DNA of 43,529 nucleotides from Chlorobium sp. (lineage in GTDB: Bacteria > Bacteroidota > Chlorobiia > Chlorobiales > Chlorobiaceae), in NCBI GenBank assembly GCA_028277225.1, contig JANQHB010000074.1, forward strand, positions 1 through 43,529. The letters run 5' to 3'. Under the pieces are notes generated by a model, which saw only the letters and a list, made by a program, of their open reading frames with translations, was not told the origin of the DNA and ran no database searches. Shown here one piece after another: positions 34,583 to 42,551 of the stretch (its first letter is position 1; each line of letters begins with the position of its first letter). The position numbers were made by a program, and so were the translations under genes.

Positions 34583-34594
34583 ATTGAGCGATTG
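34578..34594. repeat. CCTGAATTGAGCG half-element at protease/lipoprotein junction
   Basis: CCTAAATTGAGCGATTG differs at one base from the 17-mer at 32349-32365. It overlaps the protease stop codon on the left, and its last base is the first base of the GTG start of the lipoprotein gene. Confidence 0.65.
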
Positions 34595-34878
34595 TGAAAA
34601 CTCTCGTGATCGCTGTATGCCTGCTGCTGACAACAAGCGTCGGCTGCATCAATGCTGACAAGATGAAAACCATTCAGGAAGTCAAACAGTCTCATGAAGA
34701 GGAGCTTCTGGCTATTGAGGGCGTTGTCTCCGTGGGAATAGGGCTTGGAGATGAGGGAGATGCGGCCATTATCGTCGGGATTGCCGGAACGGATACCGGA
34801 GTCCATGCAAAAATTCCTCAGAGCATAGAAGGATACCAGGTGATCGTGAGACCGACCGGCACGATCAAGGCGGAATAA
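34594..34878 (+). CDS. Small lipoprotein resembling the protease N-terminal domain
   Basis: This 94-residue protein starts at GTG and has a lipoprotein signal (TSVGC, Cys18). The mature part reads IEGVVSVGIGL, then IIVGIAG, then IPQSIEGYQVIVRPTGTIKA. The same order of short strands occurs near the N-terminus of the protease encoded just before it (NVVATGLGYKV, LSIVCSV, PTDIVPTGRIRA). It could be an inhibitor, a membrane anchor partner or a freed propeptide-like domain. The family is not firmly recognised. The start overlaps a repeat, which may be how the two genes were brought together or split. Confidence 0.7.
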   Translation: MKTLVIAVCLLLTTSVGCINADKMKTIQEVKQSHEEELLAIEGVVSVGIGLGDEGDAAIIVGIAGTDTGVHAKIPQSIEGYQVIVRPTGTIKAE

Positions 34879-34934
34879 CACTATAAACCCGAAAGCATCA
34901 GCTCTTCGTTTATCAAAACGATGCCCGAACGAAA

Positions 34935-34962
34935 TCTGCCGTAGCGTTGCCGCTACGGCAGA
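34935..34962. terminator. Strong hairpin between convergent genes
   Basis: TCTGCCGTAGCG and CGCTACGGCAGA form a perfect 12-bp stem with a TTGC loop. It lies between the lipoprotein gene and the convergent lipase-like gene and could stop transcription from both sides, although T-runs are missing. Confidence 0.55.
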
Positions 34963-34977
34963 AGGTCAACCTCCGGT

Positions 34978-36468
34978 TCAGTTCCTGTTATCTTTAAGAA
35001 CAGTGAACACATCATCCGAAGGTATGCGCAGCATGGTAATATCCACCAGTGTTGTCTGGTGATGCTGAATGAACTGTTTCAGATCCTCGCCTGATATAGT
35101 AACACTGATCGGAAGGTACAGGATTTTATCCGTTCCCGGTTCATGCGCGGATATCTCCAGCTCGAGATCAGCAAGATTGAACAGTTTGTCCTGGAATGAA
35201 CCGTCCCGGTATTCTTTCGTCCGCAGATAATAAGTCATCGTGCCTTTATCATACCGGTTGACATGGTCTGTCTCGATGCAAGTCTCGATAGGCGTCTGTT
35301 TGCGCAAAACGTTGACCGATTTAAGAAAGATATCGAAATGTTCAACCTGACGGCCGTCCTGGTCACGTATCCGGAAAATAAGCTGCGCATGAGCCTCGTA
35401 CTGCCGTCTCGGATGCCATTCGAACAACGATCGCTTTATATCAACCAGAGATGAAGCGAGATCTTCGGTCTCGGCTGTCAACTTTTCGAATTGAAGAGCC
35501 GTCTTGTTGTAATCGGCCATATCAGTTTCTTTTGTCTTCAAGGCGGCTTTAATGAATGGCTCGACATACTGCCATGAATCGGCTCCGGAGACGATACCGT
35601 AATCCTTGCCGAGATGCGCCGTCTCAAAGGGAACGCCGAACGGCACCAGAGGCCGTCCTTCCATTCCGGGGATACTCTGACCTGATATGACGTAATCAAG
35701 ACTCGAAAGACTCCAGCCTCTTTGACGGCGGCGGTGCTGATCCCTGGCCTCTTTGAACGAAAGGCGGTAGGCCGACTCCTGGGGTTCTACGGTAAAATAT
35801 CGCAGATTCGTGTTGGATGCGGACGTACGAACGGTACAGTCGGAAGAATCCTCCTTGACGTAACGTATCGGCAGTTTCCGCATTGACTTCGGGATCTGGG
35901 AGCCGCAGAGGCAGAACTCCCTTACCTTGTAGACATCAAACAGGTGCTGTTGTTCTTTCAGAAGCTGCAGATGCATATCGAGTGTTTTTCCGCATCCGAA
36001 CTCCAGTTCACGAAGAACCTGTATACCGGCTTCACGTCCATCGAAAATTTCCCGGCCCCAGCGGGCAAGCTGACCGCTTCCCACATGCGCAAGACCGCTC
36101 CCGAAATTTGCACCGGCAAGGTGTATGAGATGGCGAAGCGGAGAAGGTTTGGGACTGTGATTCAGCAGCCAGTTCCTGATCACAAGGGCCCCTGTACTGT
36201 GGGTAATTGCATGAAACCCTTTATTGTATTGCAAGAGATGGCTGTACTCGTCCGACTCCAGTGCCCGCTGCATTGCAAAACTGATATCATCAAGCGTGAC
36301 CCCGTCTTCAAGCGATATCCACCGGCTGAGATCGAGCTCGGCAACATTGCCAATACCGGAGATTGAACGTAATCGTTGAGGCAGGTCTCCGTAGATCTTT
36401 TCGATAGTCGACCGGTTTGTAGAGCGTCCTTCGGAACTGTATCCGTGGATCAAAAGAATTGTTCTCAT
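34978..36468 (-). CDS. Lipase-like alpha/beta hydrolase with extra C-terminal domain
   Basis: This 496-residue protein starts at the ATG preceded by GAGGAG (MRTILLIHGYSSEGR). The first 300 residues look like a triacylglycerol-lipase/PGAP1-type hydrolase: LLIHGYSSEG for the oxyanion hole, ITHSTGALVIRNWL for the Ser elbow, and HLAGANFGSGLA. The last 170 residues start with a heptad-like stretch (TALQFEKLTAETEDLASSLVDIKR) and continue with beta-rich sequence that I do not recognise. No signal peptide is present, so it is either cytoplasmic or exported by another route. Confidence 0.75.
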   Translation of the reverse strand: MRTILLIHGYSSEGRSTNRSTIEKIYGDLPQRLRSISGIGNVAELDLSRWISLEDGVTLDDISFAMQRALESDEYSHLLQYNKGFHAITHSTGALVIRNWLLNHSPKPSPLRHLIHLAGANFGSGLAHVGSGQLARWGREIFDGREAGIQVLRELEFGCGKTLDMHLQLLKEQQHLFDVYKVREFCLCGSQIPKSMRKLPIRYVKEDSSDCTVRTSASNTNLRYFTVEPQESAYRLSFKEARDQHRRRQRGWSLSSLDYVISGQSIPGMEGRPLVPFGVPFETAHLGKDYGIVSGADSWQYVEPFIKAALKTKETDMADYNKTALQFEKLTAETEDLASSLVDIKRSLFEWHPRRQYEAHAQLIFRIRDQDGRQVEHFDIFLKSVNVLRKQTPIETCIETDHVNRYDKGTMTYYLRTKEYRDGSFQDKLFNLADLELEISAHEPGTDKILYLPISVTISGEDLKQFIQHHQTTLVDITMLRIPSDDVFTVLKDNRN

Positions 36469-36862
36469 TTCTGCTCCTCTTTTGTCTGTGAAAAATATCA
36501 CACCCCAAAACCGACAAACCATCATTGTGAAACAGGCTCAACGCGCTTCAACAGGCATCGGCTCTACACTAGAACTAGCTTTGTTGTATGTAATACGTCA
36601 CAATGCACCTATGGGGTAAAAACAGGGAGATAAGCACGTGCATGCTGCATTGTTAATTTATATAAAGTTTAGACGGTTCCAGAAAATTCCCGAAAAGTGC
36701 TTCATACACGCCATCTCAAATGGAAAAAGAACGGCGGGAAACATTTAAGCAGGGAAACATTTAAACCGGATTTGCCCGTTAGTGTAGTCATATTGCATAC
36801 TTCATCCGTCCCCGGCCTGCGTGCTTTGCATGGCCCCATACATCAGTCACCCCTGGTTTCTC
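36469..36862 (+). promoter_or_regulatory. Structured leader upstream of the SAM synthetase gene
   Basis: This 394-base region holds no convincing gene. It contains a long-range stem ACAATGCA (36600-36607) with TGCATTGT (36646-36653) enclosing a GCACGTGC palindrome. It also has a direct repeat GGGAAACATTTAA (two copies between 36734 and 36766) and a hairpin GGCCTGC / GCA-T-GGCC near 36815-36836. An SAM-Chlorobi RNA motif upstream of metK genes is known from Chlorobi. I could not match its consensus from memory, so this is only a candidate location. Confidence 0.3.
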
Positions 36863-38077
36863 ATGAAAAAGCAGAGAAATATCGTTGTCGAATCCTCACG
36901 ATCGGCTCCCGTAGAAGAACAGCCGACGGAACTTGTTGAAAGAAAAGGACTGGCTCATCCCGACACCATGTGCGATGCTATCATGGAGACGGTCTGCATA
37001 TCGCTTTGCTCCGAATACAAGGAACGGTTTGGAAAAATCCTTCATCATAACGTCGACAAGGGAATGCTGGTTGCAGGAAAAACATTGCCCAAACCCGGCG
37101 GGGGCAAGGTGATCGAACCGATGAAACTGATTTTCGGTGACCGTGCCACCTATACCCATAACGGAACCGTCGTACCCATCGGCGAGATCGCCGAAGCCGC
37201 AGCGAAACAATGGATCAAAAAAAACCTTCGGTTTGTCGATCCGGAGATCAATGTCATTTACCAGAATGAAATCAAGCCTGGTTCTCTGGAACTGACCGAC
37301 GCGTTTTCACGACCGTTTATAGGAGCAAACGATACCTCTGTCGGCGTAGGCCACGCTCCCCGGACCGAAACGGAACGTCTTGTACTCGATGCAGAACAGT
37401 ACCTGAATTCGAACATCTTCAAGTATGCCTTTCCCGAAACAGGAAAAGATGTAAAAATCATGGCATTCAGGCACAACCGCGATCTGACCGTTACCGTCGC
37501 AATTGCCTTTGTGGACAGGTATATACCAAATGAAACCATCTATTTCGAAAAAAAACAGATCATCCAGGACAACCTTACCGAGTTTTTCCATTGTAAACAG
37601 CAGACCCTCAATACCATAAACGTCCAGTTGAATACACTCGACGATCCCGAACGTGGAGCCGAAGGAATGTATATGACTGTGCTGGGCACATCGGCCGAAA
37701 GCGGTGATGGCGGACAGGTCGGGAGGGGAAACCGGGTCAACGGCCTCATCACGTTCAACCGTCCACAGAGCCTTGAAGCAGCCGCAGGTAAAAACCCGGT
37801 CAATCATGTGGGGAAGATCTACAATGTCCTCAGTCACGAAATAGCCAGGCGCATTCACAAAGAAGTGGCAGGAGTGAAGGAAGTCACGGTATATCTCTGC
37901 AGCCAGATCGGCAAACCGCTTGACGAGCCTTTACAGGCATCGGCAAGACTCATTCTCCAGGAGGGGCTCAATCTCGACGATGTTCGTGAACAGGTCAGAA
38001 CGATCATCCAGGTCGAGCTTGCCTATATAGAAGCCTTCACCGATCAGCTGACTCTCGGAAAATTCGGGGTTTGCTGA
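36863..38077 (+). CDS. mat: S-adenosylmethionine synthetase, archaeal type
   Basis: This 404-residue protein makes S-adenosylmethionine from methionine and ATP. It is of the archaeal MAT type, not the usual bacterial MetK. Signatures include NIVVESS at the start, ELVERKGLAHPDTMCDAI, HHNVDKG, GDRAT, ANDTSVGVGHAPRTETERL, TVLGTSAESGDGGQVGRGNRVNG in outline, and a GKNPVNHVGKIYNV segment. The ATG at 36863 is chosen over an upstream in-frame ATG because the homology starts right there. No other methionine-cycle gene is adjacent. Confidence 0.93.
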   Translation: MKKQRNIVVESSRSAPVEEQPTELVERKGLAHPDTMCDAIMETVCISLCSEYKERFGKILHHNVDKGMLVAGKTLPKPGGGKVIEPMKLIFGDRATYTHNGTVVPIGEIAEAAAKQWIKKNLRFVDPEINVIYQNEIKPGSLELTDAFSRPFIGANDTSVGVGHAPRTETERLVLDAEQYLNSNIFKYAFPETGKDVKIMAFRHNRDLTVTVAIAFVDRYIPNETIYFEKKQIIQDNLTEFFHCKQQTLNTINVQLNTLDDPERGAEGMYMTVLGTSAESGDGGQVGRGNRVNGLITFNRPQSLEAAAGKNPVNHVGKIYNVLSHEIARRIHKEVAGVKEVTVYLCSQIGKPLDEPLQASARLILQEGLNLDDVREQVRTIIQVELAYIEAFTDQLTLGKFGVC

Positions 38078-38120
38078 CAGAGCGTTGCTATATTGATCAG
38101 GAAACACTCTAACACCTATC

Positions 38121-38612
38121 ATGCCACATCCTTTCAGCAACACAGTTATCGATCACCTTGACACCATTGCAAAGCGACTGTTTGTCTGCCTCGAGTCCAT
38201 TGATGATGACAAACTATGGGTTGACTTTTCGCCCAACCTGACAAGCCCGGGCAATCTCATACTTCACCTTGTCGGTAATCTCAATCAGTACGTTCTGAAA
38301 GCAATAGGAGGCAAAACGTATATTCGACAACGCGAGAAAGAGTTCAGCGACAAGCCCGGCATATCGAAAGCAATACTCCGTACCTTGCTCGAAAAAACCG
38401 TAAAAGACTGCATAGCCGTCATAACCGCCCTCTCTGAAGAACAGTTGACAAGAGTCTACACGGTTCAGGGTTTCGAGCATAGCGGCTACAGTATTCTCGT
38501 CCATGTAACAGAACATATCAGTCATCATACCGGCCAATTCACCTGGTTCTGCAAATACCTGTTCAGCGCCGACCCCGATTACTACAAAGGACACGATCTG
38601 AATGTCCAGTAA
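38121..38612 (+). CDS. DinB-like (DUF1572) putative metal-binding protein
   Basis: This 163-residue four-helix-bundle protein is of the DinB/YfiT superfamily. Likely metal ligands are the His in LILHLVGNLNQYV and the His pair in HVTEHISHHTGQF. Relatives include thiol-dependent S-transferases that use bacillithiol or mycothiol and many uncharacterised stress proteins. The start codon lies 44 bases after the SAM synthetase gene. Its last codons overlap the start of the truncated transporter gene by 11 bases. Confidence 0.85.
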   Translation: MPHPFSNTVIDHLDTIAKRLFVCLESIDDDKLWVDFSPNLTSPGNLILHLVGNLNQYVLKAIGGKTYIRQREKEFSDKPGISKAILRTLLEKTVKDCIAVITALSEEQLTRVYTVQGFEHSGYSILVHVTEHISHHTGQFTWFCKYLFSADPDYYKGHDLNVQ

Positions 38613-38826
38613 GGCAAGCAAAGACACCCTGGAATTCGTCGAATCCGTTGCACTGATCGCGATGATGATGTCGCTCACGGCGTTTTCAATCGATGCCGTT
38701 CTTCCCGCCCTTCCTGACATCGGCAACGATCTTGGGGTAAGAGAGGAAAATATGAATCAGCTTGTCATTGTTCTGTTGTTTCTCGGCATGTCTGCAGGCG
38801 GGCAGAGACCGTCAATACACAAATGA
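38602..38826 (+). pseudogene. N-terminal remnant of a Bcr/CflA-type MFS drug transporter
   Basis: Only about 68 codons of transporter sequence remain, holding the first helix (VALIAMMMSLTAFSIDAVLPALPDIGNDLG) and the start of the second (LVIVLLFLGMSAG). A full MFS protein has about 400 residues in twelve helices. Similarity stops at GMSAG, where GQxxYGPLSDxFGR would be expected, and a short unrelated tail (GQRPSIHK) runs into the 3' end of the oppositely oriented PagL-like gene. A deletion or rearrangement with one endpoint near 38800 is the simplest explanation. Confidence 0.85.
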
Positions 38827-39408
38827 AAAACCGGCAAGGATATAATTGGTATTGATCCCCAAATTCGGCTTACTCAGGTTTGCATTGGAGAGGTGCCGCC
38901 ACCGATAGCCTGTGATAAAGGCGACGTTGCCGGACAGATCCACATGGATACCCGCGCCTATCTGGCTGACGAAGTTCAGGTCAGGCTCATCCTGTTCAAC
39001 GGTATCGATGCTCAGATACATGGGCCCGGACAAGATTTCCCCATACAACGAAAGGCCGTCAGCCACGGGAGCGATGTAGCGAAAACCGACATTCAAACCC
39101 ACCTCGTAGCCTTCTTCCGGCTCAATGATTGTATTGAAAAAAGGCTCGACACCAAGCTGAAGAGCGCCCGGACCGTCCATTCCAACGAACCTGCTGATAT
39201 CAAATCCCTTTCTTATGGAAAACGGAATGATCCTCATCCGGTCATCGTATCGTATATCCCCCCACGTATATCCGGAACTGACCGACAGGTCGTTGAAACG
39301 ACTCTTGCTGACGGAAGGTTCAGAAGGCGCCCCGGCAAAAAGAGATGTGGAGAACAAGGCACAGATCACGAGAAAAGCTGTCGCGAAAGATATTCTGATA
39401 GGGCACAT
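38812..39408 (-). CDS. PagL-like lipid A deacylase / acyloxyacyl hydrolase
   Basis: This 198-residue outer membrane protein has a signal peptide (cut after LFAGA or nearby) and an eight-stranded-barrel pattern. Near the C-terminus is YRWRHLSNANLSKPNLGIN, which carries the His-x-Ser-Asn arrangement of PagL, followed by a terminal strand ending in Phe-Val-Tyr. PagL removes an acyl chain from lipid A in the outer leaflet. Enzymatic activity here is inferred from the motif. The stop codon lies next to the truncated transporter remnant. Confidence 0.82.
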   Translation of the reverse strand: MCPIRISFATAFLVICALFSTSLFAGAPSEPSVSKSRFNDLSVSSGYTWGDIRYDDRMRIIPFSIRKGFDISRFVGMDGPGALQLGVEPFFNTIIEPEEGYEVGLNVGFRYIAPVADGLSLYGEILSGPMYLSIDTVEQDEPDLNFVSQIGAGIHVDLSGNVAFITGYRWRHLSNANLSKPNLGINTNYILAGFSFVY

Positions 39409-39540
39409 GACGGTATGGTATTGAGATCGGTTTTTGGAATAATTTTGTGTAGTATACGAAATTGAGCTTTAAATCATATGCCGCTCCTTACGGATTCAAC
39501 GCAATACTTCTGCAAATAAACACGGCATCTGCTTTTTCCC

Positions 39541-39966
39541 ATGAAATACCTCACCAGAACAATCAGCCGGGAAACCGTCAATCCGATAGAGATCATCGAC
39601 ATCACTGAAGAGGTACGTGAAGCCGCCGCTTCATGCGGCCTGGACAAAGGACACATCACGCTTGTCACCCAGCATTCTACAGCATTCATAAACATCAACG
39701 AACAGGAAGGACGACTGCTTGAAGATATGGTGATTTTTCTCAAACGACTTGTTCCCAGGGATGGAAATTACCTGCACAATATCGCACCGGCAGACGGCCG
39801 TGACAACGCTCATTCACACCTCATGGGCCTCTTCATGAACAGCACTGAAACGATCCCTTTTGAAGCAGGAAAACTGCTGCTTGGTCAATGGCAATCCGTC
39901 TTTCTTGTAGAGCTTGACGGACCACGTGAAAAACGCAAGGTACTGCTGCATATTTCAGGGATATGA
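39541..39966 (+). CDS. YjbQ / UPF0047 family protein
   Basis: This 141-residue protein matches the YjbQ (secondary thiamine-phosphate synthase) family: ITLVTQHSTAFININEQEGRLLEDM in outline, AHSHLMGLFMNSTETIPF, GQWQSVFLVELDGPR and RKVLLHISG. Some members can make thiamine phosphate at a low rate, but the true role is unclear. The next gene downstream is dxs, whose product uses thiamine diphosphate and makes a thiamine precursor; the link may be chance. Confidence 0.9.
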   Translation: MKYLTRTISRETVNPIEIIDITEEVREAAASCGLDKGHITLVTQHSTAFININEQEGRLLEDMVIFLKRLVPRDGNYLHNIAPADGRDNAHSHLMGLFMNSTETIPFEAGKLLLGQWQSVFLVELDGPREKRKVLLHISGI

Positions 39967-40087
39967 CAAACCCTGATACCCGCGGGGTCGGTATAGTACT
40001 CTACCATAGATGCATATTCCTGTTCCTGATTTTTCCCGTAGCGAGGAACCGCGAATAGTTCAAAGCCGTTAGTTGAAGTAGAGTTAC

Positions 40088-40115
40088 GAAAAACCGGGTT
40101 TTTCACGGTAACCCG
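40088..40115 (+). promoter_or_regulatory. Alternative hairpins in the dxs leader
   Basis: GAAAAACC / GGTTTTTC (40088-40104, one-base centre) overlaps CGGGTT / AACCCG (40095-40115), so only one stem can form at a time. They lie 33 bases before the dxs start. The arrangement resembles an attenuator, but no sensing element was recognised, and no TPP riboswitch consensus is visible. Confidence 0.3.
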
Positions 40116-40148
40116 ACGAGCATACACAGGCACTAACGAACAATCCTG

Positions 40149-42125
40149 ATGGAAAATACACCACCGTCCAATCCGGAGAAATATCCCTTTCTCTCAAATA
40201 TTCATTCACCTGATGACCTTAAAAAGTTCAAGCCTGAAGAACTGCAAGGTGTCGCTGATGATTGCCGATCATACCTCATCGATGTAATTTCAGCAAATGG
40301 GGGGCATTTCGGTTCAAGCCTGGGTGTCGTGGAAATGACAGTAGCCATGCACTACGTGTACAGGACGCCTCATGACAAGATCGTCTGGGATGTCGGACAC
40401 CAGGCTTACATTCACAAGATGCTGACAGGAAGAAAAGACCTGATGCACACCAACAGGAAAATTAACGGTCTGGCCGGTTTCCCGAAACGATCGGAAAGCC
40501 CTCATGACGCATTTGGAGCCGGCCACGCTTCCACTTCGATATCCGCAGCCGCCGGTTTGGCGCTCGCCAGGGATCTCTCAGGAAGTAACGAAAAGATCAT
40601 CGCTATTATCGGAGACGGCAGCATGACAGGCGGCATGGCTTTCGAAGCCATGAACCATCTCGGCGACACCAAAAGCGATGTCCTTGTGGTGCTCAACGAC
40701 AACCAGATGGCGATCGCACCGAGTACCGGCGGCCTGAAAAATTATCTTGTCAACATTTCCCTGAACAAAACCTATAACAAGGTCCGGAAATTCATTTGGG
40801 ATTCGATTTCGCTCCTGCACAATGACCTTGGTGAAACGGCCAAACACGCCGTCCATAAAATCGAGGACGGCATAAAGGCCGCCCTGACACCGGGCGCTTT
40901 TTTCGAAGCGCTTGGTTTCCGCTACTTCGGACCGATCGACGGCCACGACACGGAAAAACTGGTCAAGGCATTCAGGGAAATGCGGGAACTGCCCCATCCG
41001 AAGCTCCTTCATATCATCACGACAAAAGGAAAAGGATTCAAACCTGCTGAAGACAATCAGAGCAAATGGCACGCCAGCAGCGGAGGCTTTGATATCATGA
41101 CTGGTGAATCACTGAAAAGTACCGGAAAAACACCTCCCCCGAAATATCAGGACGTTTTTGGCCACGCCCTTTGCGAGATTGCCCGAAAGGATCACAGAGT
41201 CGTTGGCATCACCGCGGCAATGCCCGGCGGGACTTCTCTCGATCTCTTTCAGAACAGCTACCCGAACCGCTTTTTCGATGTCGGTATTGCCGAACAACAT
41301 GCCGTTACCTTTGCTGCCGGCATGGCAGCTCAAGGTTTTAAACCTTTCTGCGCAATCTATTCGACATTCCTGCAGCGCGGTTACGATCAGCTTATCCACG
41401 ACGTTGCCCTTCAGAAACTTCCTGTCGTCTTTGCCATCGATCGTGCCGGACTGGTCGGAGAAGACGGTCCGACGCACCATGGCTCATTCGATCTTTCCTT
41501 TCTGAATCCTGTCCCCGACATGGTCATCATGGCACCAAAAGACGAACAGGAGCTTAGAGACATGCTCTATACAGCATCCGTTCATGAGGAAGGACCGGTC
41601 GCAATCCGCTACCCCAGAGGAACCGGAACCGGAACAGCTCTCGAAAAAGGATTCAACACGATTGACATAGGAAAAGGCGAGATCGTGCGTGACGGCTCCT
41701 CTCTTGCCATCCTTTCGATCGGTACCATGGTGGGAATGTCGCTCGAGGCCTCACAACTTCTCGAACAGGATGATATCGACGCGCTTGTGGCAAACATGCG
41801 ATTTCTCAAACCTCTGGATACGGCATTGGTCAACGCTGTTGCCGAACGGTACGATACAATTGTCGTCGTCGAGGAAAACAGCTCAATCGGAGGGCTGGGG
41901 AGCACCGTGAACGACCATCTGAGAAAAGAAGGACTGACAAACAGTGTTCTTGCACTCGGACTTCCTGACCGGTTCATAACCCATGGAAGCATGAAGGATC
42001 TCTATCGTATGCTCGAACTGGACGGCCCTGGGATTCGAAAACGTATCAAGGCCTTTTACAAAGGCATCGATACAGAAACCAGCGAAAGCAGCCAGAGCAG
42101 GATGCGAACAGACAGGTTGGCATAG
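40149..42125 (+). CDS. dxs: 1-deoxy-D-xylulose-5-phosphate synthase
   Basis: This 658-residue thiamine-diphosphate enzyme condenses pyruvate and glyceraldehyde-3-phosphate in the first step of the MEP isoprenoid pathway. The N-terminal domain has GGHFGSSLG, VWDVGHQAY, GHASTSISAA and the cofactor/Mg site GDGSMTGGMAFEAMN. The middle domain has FDVGIAEQHAVTFAAGMA and DRAGLVGEDGPTHHG, and a C-terminal transketolase domain follows. The length is normal for the family. The last 70 bases overlap the convergent pgpA gene. Confidence 0.96.
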   Translation: MENTPPSNPEKYPFLSNIHSPDDLKKFKPEELQGVADDCRSYLIDVISANGGHFGSSLGVVEMTVAMHYVYRTPHDKIVWDVGHQAYIHKMLTGRKDLMHTNRKINGLAGFPKRSESPHDAFGAGHASTSISAAAGLALARDLSGSNEKIIAIIGDGSMTGGMAFEAMNHLGDTKSDVLVVLNDNQMAIAPSTGGLKNYLVNISLNKTYNKVRKFIWDSISLLHNDLGETAKHAVHKIEDGIKAALTPGAFFEALGFRYFGPIDGHDTEKLVKAFREMRELPHPKLLHIITTKGKGFKPAEDNQSKWHASSGGFDIMTGESLKSTGKTPPPKYQDVFGHALCEIARKDHRVVGITAAMPGGTSLDLFQNSYPNRFFDVGIAEQHAVTFAAGMAAQGFKPFCAIYSTFLQRGYDQLIHDVALQKLPVVFAIDRAGLVGEDGPTHHGSFDLSFLNPVPDMVIMAPKDEQELRDMLYTASVHEEGPVAIRYPRGTGTGTALEKGFNTIDIGKGEIVRDGSSLAILSIGTMVGMSLEASQLLEQDDIDALVANMRFLKPLDTALVNAVAERYDTIVVVEENSSIGGLGSTVNDHLRKEGLTNSVLALGLPDRFITHGSMKDLYRMLELDGPGIRKRIKAFYKGIDTETSESSQSRMRTDRLA

Positions 42126-42532
42126 ATACCCGCAACCAGATCGTCGGCCATCACCCCCCAGCCCCCCGGCAGCTTTTGCATGCTGTTGACAGGTTCCGGC
42201 TTGAGAATATCGAAAAACCTGAACGCTGCAAATCCCAGAAGAACGGTCCCCCATCCATCAGGAAGCAGCAGCAGCGCCAACCATTGACCTGACAGTTCAT
42301 CGATGGTCGCCTGGGAAGGATCGTGACCACACGTTTCCTCCATGACCCCGGAAGCCCAGACCCCGACTGCCGTAATAACCAGAATTGATGGGATAGCGAC
42401 CTGAAGTTCAAGGAGTACGGGAAAAGCTGCAAAAACGATTACTGCAACCAGACTTGTAACCGTACCGGGCGCAAACGGAATGAATCCAAGACCGGCACAG
42501 CTTCCCAGAAATTTGGCAGTGAACGTTCTCAT
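42056..42532 (-). CDS. pgpA: Phosphatidylglycerophosphatase A
   Basis: This 158-residue membrane enzyme removes the phosphate from phosphatidylglycerol phosphate. The N-terminal FLGSCAGLGFIPFAPGTVTSL segment, VMADDLVAGIYANL and the acidic ATIDELSGQW match PgpA. The ATG at 42532 has GGAG six bases ahead and is preferred over a TTG four codons upstream. It follows pgsA by 19 bases, and the two catalyse successive steps, so they form an operon. Confidence 0.93.
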   Translation of the reverse strand: MRTFTAKFLGSCAGLGFIPFAPGTVTSLVAVIVFAAFPVLLELQVAIPSILVITAVGVWASGVMEETCGHDPSQATIDELSGQWLALLLLPDGWGTVLLGFAAFRFFDILKPEPVNSMQKLPGGWGVMADDLVAGIYANLSVRILLWLLSLVSVSMPL

Positions 42533-42551
42533 GATCGTCTCCAATACCGGT

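Noticed and set aside
15136..36715. A 13-14 base match (ACGCCATCTCAAA) between 15.1 kb and 36.7 kb
   Set aside because: A match this short is expected by chance in a window of this size.
36697..36939. An 80-codon frame overlapping the SAM synthetase start
   Set aside because: It runs out of frame through the synthetase gene and has no family resemblance.
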